Shown here in pieces: positions 8,704 to 18,470 of a DNA stretch of 64,000 nucleotides; within the stretch, counting starts at the first letter, position 1; every line of letters begins with the position of its first letter. The stretch spans positions 310,001 to 374,000 of the forward strand of contig NZ_LBHV01000002.1 in assembly GCF_001005825.1 (NCBI RefSeq), written 5' to 3'. Below the pieces are notes generated by a model, which searched no databases, was not told the DNA's origin, and saw nothing but the letters and a program-made list of their open reading frames with translations. Both the position numbers and the translations under genes were made by a program. Origin of the DNA: Rhizobium sp. LC145. GTDB lineage: Bacteria > Pseudomonadota > Alphaproteobacteria > Rhizobiales > Rhizobiaceae.

Positions 8704-10230
8704 ATGAAATTGAAACTTGCTTTCCTTGCGGCCACGGTGCTCCTCACCGCGCCCTCCATGCTTCTTGCTCAGGAAAAGGGCGGCATCATCAATGTCGCGA
8801 CGATCGGAGAACCGCCGACGCTCGATCCGATGTCCTCGACGGCGGACCTCGTCGGCATCGTCACCCAGCACATCTTCGAAACGCTCTACACCTTCGACAA
8901 AAGCTGGAAGGTAACGCCGCTTCTGGCGGAAAGCCTGCCCGAAATCAGCGCGGACGGAAAAACCTACACGATCAAGCTGCGCACCGGCATCACGTTCCAT
9001 GACGGCACCGACATGACCTCCGAAGACGTGGTGGCGTCGCTCAACCGTTGGACCAAGCTTGCTTCGCGCGGAAAGCAGGCGGTCGGCTTCATCGAATCGA
9101 CCGAAGCGCCCGACGCCTCCACCGTGGTGATCAAGCTGAAGCAGGCCTATGCACCGCTCACCTCACTGCTTGCCTTCAACAACTCCGCCGCCATCATCAT
9201 TCCCTCGGAAAAGCAGGCCGAGCCGATGACCGACTTCGTCGGTACTGGTCCCTACATGCTGAAGGAGCGCAAGGCTGACCAGTATATCCAGCTTGCCCGC
9301 TTCGATGGCTACAAGTCGCGCGATGGGGAGAGCGACGGCTATGGCGGCGCGCGCCACCAGTATCTCGATGAAATCCGCTTCGTCCCCGTCCCTGATCCCA
9401 ATACCCGCCTCGAGGCGGCGGTCTCCGGGCAGTACGAATATGTCGATTCCATCGCGGTCGAGTCCTTCGACAGGCTGAAATCCTCCTCCGCCTCGCAACC
9501 CGTCCTGCTGAAGCCGTTCGGCTATCCGGTCTTCGTCTTCAATACGGCCGAAGGCGTCGCGAAGAACGTCGAAATCCGCAAGGCCATCCGTCAGGCGCTC
9601 AGCATGGAAGACATGATGGCGGCCGCTTTCGGCGGTACGGATTTCTACACGGCCGATGGAAAAATCTATCCGGAGAATTTCGTCTGGAGCACGGATGCCG
9701 GAGTCGAGGGCAATTATAACCTGGCCGATCCGGAAGGGGCGGCCGAGGCCGCCAAGGCAGCCGGTTACAATGGCGAACCGATCCGCATCCTGACGAGCCG
9801 TCAGTACGAGTTCCACTACAAGATGGCGCAGGTCGCCGCCGAATATCTGAAACTCGCCGGCTTCACGGTGGACATGCAAGTCGTCGACTGGGCGACGCTG
9901 ACCCAGCGCCGCGCCGACAAGGGGCTCTGGGACATCTATATCAGCCACAGCCCGTTCCTGCCGGAACCGGCTCTCATCGGGTCGCTTTCGACCAGTTCGC
10001 CGGGCTGGTGGGATACGCCTGCCCGCAAGGCGGCCGTGGATGCCTTCACGGCGGAGGTCGATCCGGACAAGCGCATCGAGCTCTGGGCTGAGGTCCAGAA
10101 GGCGATCTATGCCGACGTCCCGTTCATGAAGATCGGCGATTTCAACGCGGTTTCGGCCAAGTCGAACAAGCTTGAGGGCGTCGATCCGGCCCCATGGCCA
10201 TATTTCTGGAACGCTTCGATCTCGAAGTAA
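8704..10230 (+). CDS. ABC transporter substrate-binding protein, peptide/opine/nickel family
   Basis: 508-aa periplasmic protein of the SBP_bac_5 family. The signal peptide (MKLKLAFLAATVLLTAPSMLLA) is followed by the typical GGIINVATIGEPPTLDPM start of the mature chain, and LRTGITFHDGTDMTSEDV is a family hallmark. The ATG has GGGAG upstream. It is the first gene of an operon with two permeases, three enzymes and a fused ATPase. The enzymes suggest a ligand that is an acylated amino or hydroxy acid or a short amide rather than a generic peptide; that is inference. Confidence 0.9.
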   Translation: MKLKLAFLAATVLLTAPSMLLAQEKGGIINVATIGEPPTLDPMSSTADLVGIVTQHIFETLYTFDKSWKVTPLLAESLPEISADGKTYTIKLRTGITFHDGTDMTSEDVVASLNRWTKLASRGKQAVGFIESTEAPDASTVVIKLKQAYAPLTSLLAFNNSAAIIIPSEKQAEPMTDFVGTGPYMLKERKADQYIQLARFDGYKSRDGESDGYGGARHQYLDEIRFVPVPDPNTRLEAAVSGQYEYVDSIAVESFDRLKSSSASQPVLLKPFGYPVFVFNTAEGVAKNVEIRKAIRQALSMEDMMAAAFGGTDFYTADGKIYPENFVWSTDAGVEGNYNLADPEGAAEAAKAAGYNGEPIRILTSRQYEFHYKMAQVAAEYLKLAGFTVDMQVVDWATLTQRRADKGLWDIYISHSPFLPEPALIGSLSTSSPGWWDTPARKAAVDAFTAEVDPDKRIELWAEVQKAIYADVPFMKIGDFNAVSAKSNKLEGVDPAPWPYFWNASISK

Positions 10231-10241
10231 GCAAGACCGAA

Positions 10242-10272
10242 GCGGGCGCCGGTACTTCGGTGCGGCGTCCGC
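10242..10272 (+). other. Intercistronic hairpin after the binding-protein gene
   Basis: Stem of 10 bp (GCGGGCGCCG / CGGCGTCCGC, one G-U) with an 11-base loop, 11 bases after the stop codon. There is no T-run, so it is more likely a 3'-end protecting hairpin for the binding-protein message than a full terminator. Confidence 0.45.
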
Positions 10273-10309
10273 CTCCTTTGATGCCTTCCGGACAGCGGAA
10301 AACGTATTC

Positions 10310-11251
10310 ATGATACGATACATTCTTCAGCGCCTTGCCGGCATGATTGTCGTGATGTTCCTGGTCGTCACGATCGTTTTCGTGATCGTGCGTGTCACCC
10401 CCGGCGATCCGGCGGCCGTGATGCTCGGCCCCGACGCGACGCCGCAGGATATCGCCGATCTGCGCACGCGCCTCGGGCTCGATCAGTCGCTCGTCATCCA
10501 GTACGTCCTCTATATCGGGCAGTTGCTGAAGGGCGATCTCGGCCAGTCGATATTCCTCAACATGCCGGTGACTTCTGCGCTTTTGGAGCGGGCGGAGCCG
10601 ACCTTCTTCCTCACGATTTTCTCGCTTGCGATCGCCAGCGTGATCGCGCTGCCGATCGGCATCTATGCCGCCTATCGGCGCGGTTCCTTCGTCGACCAGG
10701 CGGCGACCACCATCGCCATGCTGGCGGCCAGCATCCCGAGCTTCTGGCTCGGCCTGATCCTGATGCAGTTCTTCGCAGTCCGGCTCAACATCTTTCCGGT
10801 ATCCGGCTATGGCGGTCCCGGCACGTCGTTCATCGGACGCATGTACCACCTGACGCTGCCGGCATTCGCGCTCGGTCTCGTCTCGTCGGCGCTCATCCTG
10901 CGCTTCACCCGCGCCTCTATGCTCGATGTGCTCGGCGACGATTATATCCGCACCGCCCGCGCTAAGGGGTTGATCGAACGGCGCGTGGTTCTGAAGCACG
11001 CGTTAAAGAATGCGCTGATCCCGATCCTGACTGTGATCGGACTGACGGCCGCCGTGCTGATATCCGGCGCGGTTGTCACCGAGACGGTCTTCGGTCTGCC
11101 GGGCGTGGGCAATCTTGTGGTCTCGGCCGTGCTACGCCGCGACTATCCCGTCATTCAGGGAGCACTGCTGGTGATTGCCGGTCTCTATGTCCTCATCAAT
11201 TTCGCGATCGACATGCTCTATCTGCTCGTAGATCCAAGGGTGCGCTACTGA
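10310..11251 (+). CDS. ABC transporter permease, DppB type
   Basis: 313-aa inner-membrane permease with six predicted transmembrane helices. The N-terminal MIRYILQRLAGMIVVMFLVV and the following TPGDPAAVMLG are classic for DppB/OppB. The cytoplasmic coupling loop is seen in DDYIRTARAKGLIERRVVLKHALKNALIP. It overlaps the next permease gene by one base (TGATG). The ATG at 10310 is preferred because its product begins directly with the first helix; an upstream in-frame start would lie within the binding-protein gene. Confidence 0.9.
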   Translation: MIRYILQRLAGMIVVMFLVVTIVFVIVRVTPGDPAAVMLGPDATPQDIADLRTRLGLDQSLVIQYVLYIGQLLKGDLGQSIFLNMPVTSALLERAEPTFFLTIFSLAIASVIALPIGIYAAYRRGSFVDQAATTIAMLAASIPSFWLGLILMQFFAVRLNIFPVSGYGGPGTSFIGRMYHLTLPAFALGLVSSALILRFTRASMLDVLGDDYIRTARAKGLIERRVVLKHALKNALIPILTVIGLTAAVLISGAVVTETVFGLPGVGNLVVSAVLRRDYPVIQGALLVIAGLYVLINFAIDMLYLLVDPRVRY

Positions 11252-12123
11252 TGACGGAAGTTGTTTCCACAAAGCCGGCCGCAAGCGAGGGATCGAAGTT
11301 CCTCCGCCGCTTCGTCAAGCGCAAGACGGTGGCGGTCGGTCTCCTCATCCTGGCAGTCTTCGTTCTGCTCGCTGCCTTCGCGCCGCTGATCGCACCCTAT
11401 TCGCCGTCGAAACTATCGATCGTGAACCGGCTGAAGCCGCCGAGCGAAATGTTCTGGTTTGGCACCGACGAGTTCGGCCGCGACGTCTTCTCGCGCACCA
11501 TCTATGCCGGCCGGCTGTCGCTGCTGGTGGGCGCCGCCGTGGTGGTGCTCTCGGCCGCAATCGGCGTCACGCTCGGCCTGCTTGCCGGCTTCTTCAAGCG
11601 GCTCGACACGCCGATCGCTCGCCTCATCGATGCGATGATGGCCTTTCCCGACATTCTGCTCGCAATCGCGTTGGTCGCAGCACTGGGTCCTTCGTTGACG
11701 ACCGTCATTGTCGCGCTCTCGGTCGTCTACTCGCCGCGGCTGGCGCGCATCGTGCGCGCCTCGACGCTGGTGATCCGTGAACTGCCCTATGTGGAGGCTG
11801 CCCAGGCGCTCGGCATATCGACATTCCACATCATGACGCGGCACGTCTTGCGCAACCTGATGTCGCCGATCCTCGTTCAGGCGACCTTCCTGTTCGCCAG
11901 CGCCATGCTTGCCGAAGCCGGGCTTTCCTTCCTGGGGCTCGGCGTCAGCCCCGAGATTCCGACCTGGGGAACCATGATCTCCGCCGGCCGCCAGTATATC
12001 GGGCAGGCCGACTGGATGACCTATTTCCCCGGCTTCGCCATCATTCTTTCCGTGCTCTCGCTGCAGATGGTCGGCGACGGCTTGCGGGACATGCTCGACC
12101 CAAGACTGCGAAGGGATTTGTAA
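11251..12123 (+). CDS. ABC transporter permease, DppC type
   Basis: 290-aa permease. It has the N-terminal cytoplasmic stretch and first helix of DppC/OppC, then FGTDEFGRDVFSRTIYAGRLSL, a hallmark of the family, and the EAA loop VEAAQALGISTFHIMTRHVLRNLMSPILV. It pairs with the preceding DppB-type subunit. The stop of that gene overlaps this start. Confidence 0.9.
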   Translation: MTEVVSTKPAASEGSKFLRRFVKRKTVAVGLLILAVFVLLAAFAPLIAPYSPSKLSIVNRLKPPSEMFWFGTDEFGRDVFSRTIYAGRLSLLVGAAVVVLSAAIGVTLGLLAGFFKRLDTPIARLIDAMMAFPDILLAIALVAALGPSLTTVIVALSVVYSPRLARIVRASTLVIRELPYVEAAQALGISTFHIMTRHVLRNLMSPILVQATFLFASAMLAEAGLSFLGLGVSPEIPTWGTMISAGRQYIGQADWMTYFPGFAIILSVLSLQMVGDGLRDMLDPRLRRDL

Positions 12124-12126
12124 ATC

Positions 12127-13335
12127 ATGACATCCGGAGATCAGGCGAAACCGCTTCTCCTCGCTAATGTGAAGCCGATGGCGTTCGGCGCCAATGCGCC
12201 GGCCGGCGCGACCGACATCCTGGTCGGCACCGACGGCAAGATTTCCGCAATCGGGCAGTCGCTCGCCGCACCAGCCGACGCGATCCGCATCGATGCCAAG
12301 GGCGCTTTCCTCTCGCCGGGCTGGGTCGATCTGCACGTGCATATCTGGCACGGCGGCACGGACATCTCGATCCGGCCTTCCGAGTGCGGCGCCGAGCGTG
12401 GTGTGACGACGCTGGTCGATGCCGGTTCCGCCGGCGAGGCGAATTTCCATGGCTTTCGCGAATATATCATCGAGCCCTCCCGTGAGCGCATCAAGGCCTT
12501 CCTGAACCTCGGTTCCATCGGTCTGGTCGCCTGCAACCGGGTGGCCGAACTTCGCGATATCCGCGATATCGACCTAGACCGCATCCTCGAATGCTATGCG
12601 GAGAACAGCGAGCACATCGTCGGCCTCAAGGTGCGCGCGAGCCATGTCATCACCGGATCCTGGGGCGTGACGCCGGTCAAGCTCGGCAAGAAGATCTCCA
12701 AGATCTTGAAGATACCGATGATGGTGCATGTCGGCGAACCGCCGGCGCTTTACGACGAAGTGCTCGAAATCCTCGGGCCCGGCGACGTCGTCACCCATTG
12801 CTTCAACGGCAAGGCCGGCTCGAGCATCATGGAAGACGAGGATCTGTTCAATCTCGCCGAACGCTGCGCCGGAGAGGGTATCCGCCTCGATATCGGCCAT
12901 GGCGGAGCCTCTTTCTCCTTCAAGGTTGCGGAAGCGGCGATCGCACGCGGTCTCCTGCCGTTTTCGATCTCCACCGACCTGCACGGCCATTCGATGAACT
13001 TCCCGGTCTGGGACCTGGCAACCACCATGTCCAAGCTGCTCTCGGTCGGTATGCCTTTCGACAAGGTCGTCGAAGCGGTCACCCATGCGCCGGCCTCCGT
13101 CATCAAGCTTTCGATGGAAGACCGCCTTTCGGTCGGACAACGGGCGGATTTCACGATCTTCGACCTGGTAGACGCGGATCTAGAGGCGACCGATTCCAAT
13201 GGGGACGTCTCCCGCCTGACGAAGCTGTTCGAGCCGCGCTATGCCGTCATTGGCGCCGAGGCCGTCGCCGCCAGCCGCTACGTCCCGAGGGCCCGGAAAT
13301 TGGTGCGTCACAGCCATGGCTATTCCTGGCGCTGA
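12127..13335 (+). CDS. Amidohydrolase/deacetylase, cog3964 family
   Basis: 402-aa amidohydrolase. The metal-binding elements are DLHVHIWHGG, the lysine in GLKVRAS (probably carboxylated), MVHVGEPP, VTHCFNGK and STDLHGHS. This group (characterised members include Atu3266 and EF0837) was long misannotated as dihydroorotase; tested members hydrolyse acetyl esters of 2-hydroxy acids such as acetyl-mandelate, and the natural substrate is not settled. It begins 3 bases after the permease stop. Genes of this family often accompany a SelA-like PLP protein, as here. Expected role: deacylation of the imported compound. Confidence 0.82.
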   Translation: MTSGDQAKPLLLANVKPMAFGANAPAGATDILVGTDGKISAIGQSLAAPADAIRIDAKGAFLSPGWVDLHVHIWHGGTDISIRPSECGAERGVTTLVDAGSAGEANFHGFREYIIEPSRERIKAFLNLGSIGLVACNRVAELRDIRDIDLDRILECYAENSEHIVGLKVRASHVITGSWGVTPVKLGKKISKILKIPMMVHVGEPPALYDEVLEILGPGDVVTHCFNGKAGSSIMEDEDLFNLAERCAGEGIRLDIGHGGASFSFKVAEAAIARGLLPFSISTDLHGHSMNFPVWDLATTMSKLLSVGMPFDKVVEAVTHAPASVIKLSMEDRLSVGQRADFTIFDLVDADLEATDSNGDVSRLTKLFEPRYAVIGAEAVAASRYVPRARKLVRHSHGYSWR

Positions 13336-13370
13336 TGCAGCAATCCTAATTTTCATAACGAGGAATTTGC

Positions 13371-13868
13371 GTGAAACACTCTTCCACCTACGCAGAGCCG
13401 GAACAGGCGACGCCCTATCAAAGGCTCGCCTCCCTCGGCATAGAACTTCCCCCTTCTCCACCACCGATTGCCAATTTCGTGACGCATGTCCGCGAGGGCA
13501 ATCTGCTCTACCTCTCAGGCCAGGGACCTCGCGAGGCAGACGGCCACCTCCATTCGGGCAAGGTGGGAAGCGAAGTGGGCGTCGATCAGGCCTATCAGCA
13601 CGCACGGCTGACGGGTATCAACCTGCTTGCGGTCATGCATGATGCGCTGGGCGATCTTTCCCGCGTCAAGCGGGTGGTCAAGCTGCTCGGCATGGTCAAT
13701 GCCGTTCCGCAGTTCGAGGATCATCCGAGCGTCATCAACGGCTGCTCGGATCTGTTCATCGAAGTGTTCGGGGTTGCCGGCCAGCATGCCCGCTCCGCTG
13801 TCGGTTTCGGCTCGCTGCCCGGCAATATCACCGTCGAGATAGAAGCGATCGTCTCGCTGAGGGACTAA
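13371..13868 (+). CDS. RidA family protein (YjgF type)
   Basis: 165-aa RidA-like protein starting at GTG, with GAGGA as ribosome site. The RidA core is recognisable (YLSGQGP, NLLAVMHDALGDLSRVKRVVKLLGMVN, RSAVGFGSLPGNITVEIEAIV). The usual catalytic Arg of RidA (in the AR-x-A/T-V segment) is present in HARSAVG. RidA proteins hydrolyse reactive enamines and imines to keto acids. The longer N-terminus (about 35 extra residues) is typical of a RidA subgroup. In this operon it could clear the imine released by the SelA-like lyase. Confidence 0.85.
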   Translation: MKHSSTYAEPEQATPYQRLASLGIELPPSPPPIANFVTHVREGNLLYLSGQGPREADGHLHSGKVGSEVGVDQAYQHARLTGINLLAVMHDALGDLSRVKRVVKLLGMVNAVPQFEDHPSVINGCSDLFIEVFGVAGQHARSAVGFGSLPGNITVEIEAIVSLRD

Positions 13869-13878
13869 CGGGATGAGA

Positions 13879-14712
13879 TCAGTGGTTGCGCCAGCCCATC
13901 ACCTTTTCGATCCGCTCGGCGGAGGCGCGGACGTGCTCGGTGTAGTGGTTTTCGTCAGAGAAGACCTTCTGCTCCGGCAGCACGATGGAAATGGTAGCTA
14001 CGCAATGGCCGCTTCGGTCGCAGACCGGCGAGGCGATGCAGGCGACGGCATAATCGGATTCAGCGACTTGGATCGACAGGCGCTCCTGGAATGCGCTCCC
14101 AGCGGCGTCCGAGAGCGTCTTGGCATCGATTTCCGCCCGACCGGTCGGCGAGGTGCGGGCACAGCGCTTGAAGAGTTCGATACGTTCGGCTTCGGGGAGA
14201 TGCCCGACCAGAAGCCGACCCGATGCCGTCCAGTTGAGCGGCACGCGGGTTCCAACGCGCGACGCGACCTGAAAATGGCTCGGCCCGTCCGCCATGGCCA
14301 GCACCAGCATGTGGTCGCCGTCGCGTCCGCAGAGCTGCACCGTTTCGCCAGCTTGGCGGCAAAGATCATGCATTTCGTGGGTAGCAACGCTCATGAAGTC
14401 GAGCGATCGGGCATAGGCGAGCCCGTAATGATAGAGCCGAGCGCCAAGCCAGAGAGAGCCGTCGGCGTTGCGCGCCAGCATGTTCTTTTCCACCAGATCG
14501 TCGATGATGACATACACGGTGGAAAGCGGCGCGCCGATCGCCTTGGCGATCGCGTAGGCGCCGGCTGGCGCGCCGGTCTCGTAGAGATAATCAATCACCT
14601 GCAGTGCGCGATCAATGCCGCTCACGCGCGAGCGGCGCGTGGCTGGAGGCTTGCGATCCCCTTCGGAGGCTATTGCCGATGATGTCTTCGCGCCCAATTC
14701 AACGCTCCTCAT
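13879..14712 (-). CDS. IclR family transcriptional regulator
   Basis: 277-aa IclR regulator. The winged helix spans about residues 32-92 (SGIDRALQVIDYL, AIAKAIGAPLSTVYVIIDDLV), followed by a GAF-like IclR effector domain (residues 105-270). The annotated ATG has no ribosome site; a TTG five codons downstream (14697) has GAGGAG seven bases ahead and may be the real start. The gene lies in reverse inside an otherwise plus-strand operon, convergent with ridA (10 bases) and divergent from the SelA-like gene. It probably represses both halves of the operon. Confidence 0.88.
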   Translation of the reverse strand: MRSVELGAKTSSAIASEGDRKPPATRRSRVSGIDRALQVIDYLYETGAPAGAYAIAKAIGAPLSTVYVIIDDLVEKNMLARNADGSLWLGARLYHYGLAYARSLDFMSVATHEMHDLCRQAGETVQLCGRDGDHMLVLAMADGPSHFQVASRVGTRVPLNWTASGRLLVGHLPEAERIELFKRCARTSPTGRAEIDAKTLSDAAGSAFQERLSIQVAESDYAVACIASPVCDRSGHCVATISIVLPEQKVFSDENHYTEHVRASAERIEKVMGWRNH

Positions 14713-14793
14713 TCTATTTGAGGAGGTTATTACATTATTATGGCATAGCTGTCGATGGGAATCCTCGAGCTGCCGTCACTGAGGAGAAACTGA
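14713..14793. promoter_or_regulatory. Divergent promoter between IclR and SelA-like genes, with an operator half-site
   Basis: Short A/T-rich spacer. TTATTACATTAT at 14727-14738 matches 10 of 12 positions of the right operator arm at 8667-8678. A 5-bp inverted repeat CCTCA / TGAGG also lies at 14708-14724. The ribosome site of the plus-strand gene is GAGGAG at 14781-14786. Confidence 0.45.
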
Positions 14794-15990
14794 ATGTCCG
14801 ATGATATCCGCCCTTCGATTGGCCTGCGGCCGGTGATCAACGTATCCGGCACGATGACGAGCCTCGGGGCATCGATCGTGGTGCCGGAGGCGATTGCGGC
14901 CATGTCGGCCATCCTACCGCAATTCGTGGAGATCAATGACCTGCAGCGCAGGGCGAGCGCCGTCATCGCACGGCTCACGGACGGCGAGGCGGGGTTTATC
15001 ACGGCCTCCTGCTCGTCCGGTATCAGTCTGGCCGTCGCCGGCGCGATCACGGACGACAACCTCCTGGCAATCGAGAAGCTGCCGGATGTCACGCCGGAGA
15101 AGAACGAAGTCATCGTGCAGACGGGCCATGTGGTGAGCTATGGCGCGCCGGTGGATCAGGCGATCCGGCTGGGCGGCGGCAAGGTGGTGCTGATCGGCCA
15201 GGCGACCTCGACGCACCGCTTCCACATGGAAAACGCCATCAACGAAAAGACGGCTGCTGCCGTCTACGTCGTTTCCCATCACGTCGTCGATTACGGATTG
15301 CTGCACCTTACCGAATTCGTCGAGATTGCCCATGCGAAGGGCGTGCCGGTCATCGTCGATGCGGCGTCCGAATACGATCTCAAGCTTTTCCTGGCGCAGG
15401 GTGCCGATATCGTGCTCTATTCCGGGCACAAGTTTCTCGGCGGCCCGACCTCCGGCATCGTAGCTGGCAAAAAGGAACTGGTGCGGCACGCATTCCTGCA
15501 GAACATGGGCATCGGCCGGGGCATGAAGGTCGGCAAGGAAAGCATCTACGGCGTCATGGCGGCGCTGGAAGCCTGGGAAAAGCGTGACCATGCCGGCATC
15601 CGTGAGCGCGAGACCAGCTATCTCAACCTTTGGAAAAAGACGCTCGATGGCCGTCCGGGCGTGACTGCGCTGATCGAGCCGGACCCGACCGACAACCCGC
15701 TCGACCGCATGCGCGTGATCGTCACGCCGGCGGAAGCGCATATCACGGCCTGGGATCTGGCGGCGGCGCTCGCCCGCGGCAACCCGCCGGTAATCGTTCG
15801 CGACCACGAGGTGGAGCACAACCACTTCTACCTCGACCCCTGCAACCTGCATCCCGGCCAGGAAATGGTCGTCGCACAGAGACTGACCGAAGAACTCGAC
15901 AAGGCGCGTGCCTCCAACGAGATCATCGCCACGCCCATCGAAGAACGAAGCCGCCACCGCTTCGACAGCCTTCTGCGCTGGCCGGATTGA
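14794..15990 (+). CDS. SelA/DgaE-like pyridoxal-phosphate enzyme
   Basis: 398-aa fold-type I PLP protein of the SelA-related group. The cofactor lysine is Lys213 in [13 protein letters not shown], with Asp189 in VIVDAAS as the expected pyridine-N partner. The N-terminal [14 protein letters not shown] is the family start. Characterised relatives include DgaE, which eliminates ammonia from D-glucosaminate-6-phosphate. Its partnership with a cog3964 hydrolase and RidA suggests ammonia elimination from an amino acid freed by the hydrolase, giving an imine for RidA. The exact substrate is unknown. Confidence 0.8.
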   Translation: MSDDIRPSIGLRPVINVSGTMTSLGASIVVPEAIAAMSAILPQFVEINDLQRRASAVIARLTDGEAGFITASCSSGISLAVAGAITDDNLLAIEKLPDVTPEKNEVIVQTGHVVSYGAPVDQAIRLGGGKVVLIGQATSTHRFHMENAINEKTAAAVYVVSHHVVDYGLLHLTEFVEIAHAKGVPVIVDAASEYDLKLFLAQGADIVLYSGHKFLGGPTSGIVAGKKELVRHAFLQNMGIGRGMKVGKESIYGVMAALEAWEKRDHAGIRERETSYLNLWKKTLDGRPGVTALIEPDPTDNPLDRMRVIVTPAEAHITAWDLAAALARGNPPVIVRDHEVEHNHFYLDPCNLHPGQEMVVAQRLTEELDKARASNEIIATPIEERSRHRFDSLLRWPD

Positions 15991-16022
15991 GTCTCGGCCA
16001 ACAAAGAACAAGGGGAACGATC

Positions 16023-17858
<1,836 letters not shown>

Positions 17859-18470
17859 GATAGGAAAACCAGAGCCGACCGAGGTCGTTGAAGCCTCCGA
17901 CAGCAAGATCGGCGGCTTATGAGACCTATCCCTTTGATGATGGATCGAAAAAGAGCAGCATGCCTGCGCGCTGATCTTTGGTCTTCGGTGGCTAGTCTCG
18001 GACAGCTGCCTTGTTTTCGACGTTAATGAGGCCAGAATTTGAGCGGCGTCATCACATTTCTGTGATTGGAGCTGGGGATGAGGGCATTACCTGGCCGAAG
18101 AGCCATAAACATCGAATTGGCCTCTTTGAATAAAATCAAAAAAGAAAATTAGAGAATGCTCGATTTCTCTGATTTTGCATTGAGTTCCAATGGTCTGTGG
18201 AAATATGTTTCCGCTTCGATTTGATACAAATTGTTGCGCTCTTCGGCACAATAAAGCGTTTGTCTTGGCTAACGCTTACTCTCATTAATTGTTTGCATAC
18301 TGCATCATCAAGCCGAACTTCTCTTTTTACATTGGCTTCCTACCATCTCCTATGGTCGTAAGATCTCTGCTGGTCGCGGCTCAGGGTTGCGAATCTGTCA
18401 TACCTATGGCGTACTCAGAACCGTCAGAGGGAATTGGCTGGGAAAGCATTTCAATTTGACAGGGGAGACG
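17859..18470. other. 612-base intergenic stretch before the autotransporter
   Basis: No credible gene. A 10-bp inverted repeat with one mismatch (17891-17900 / 17909-17918, AAGCCTCCGA / TCGGCGGCTT) lies 32 bases after the ATPase stop and may end that transcript, although there is no T-run. From about 18100 the sequence is clearly richer in A/T than its surroundings. It holds a second inverted repeat (18145-18176) and presumably the autotransporter promoter, which I cannot place. Confidence 0.5.
18145..18176. repeat. A/T-rich inverted repeat upstream of the autotransporter
   Basis: Arms AAAATTAGAGAA and TTCTCTGATTTT (11 of 12 paired, the other a G-T) around the spacer TGCTCGAT. It lies 295 bases upstream of the autotransporter start. 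It could be an operator or a bidirectional terminator. Confidence 0.5.

Noticed and set aside
12127-13335. Dihydroorotase
   Set aside because: The amidohydrolase fold and metal motifs invite this name, but the cog3964 group was shown not to act on dihydroorotate, and there are no pyrimidine genes nearby.
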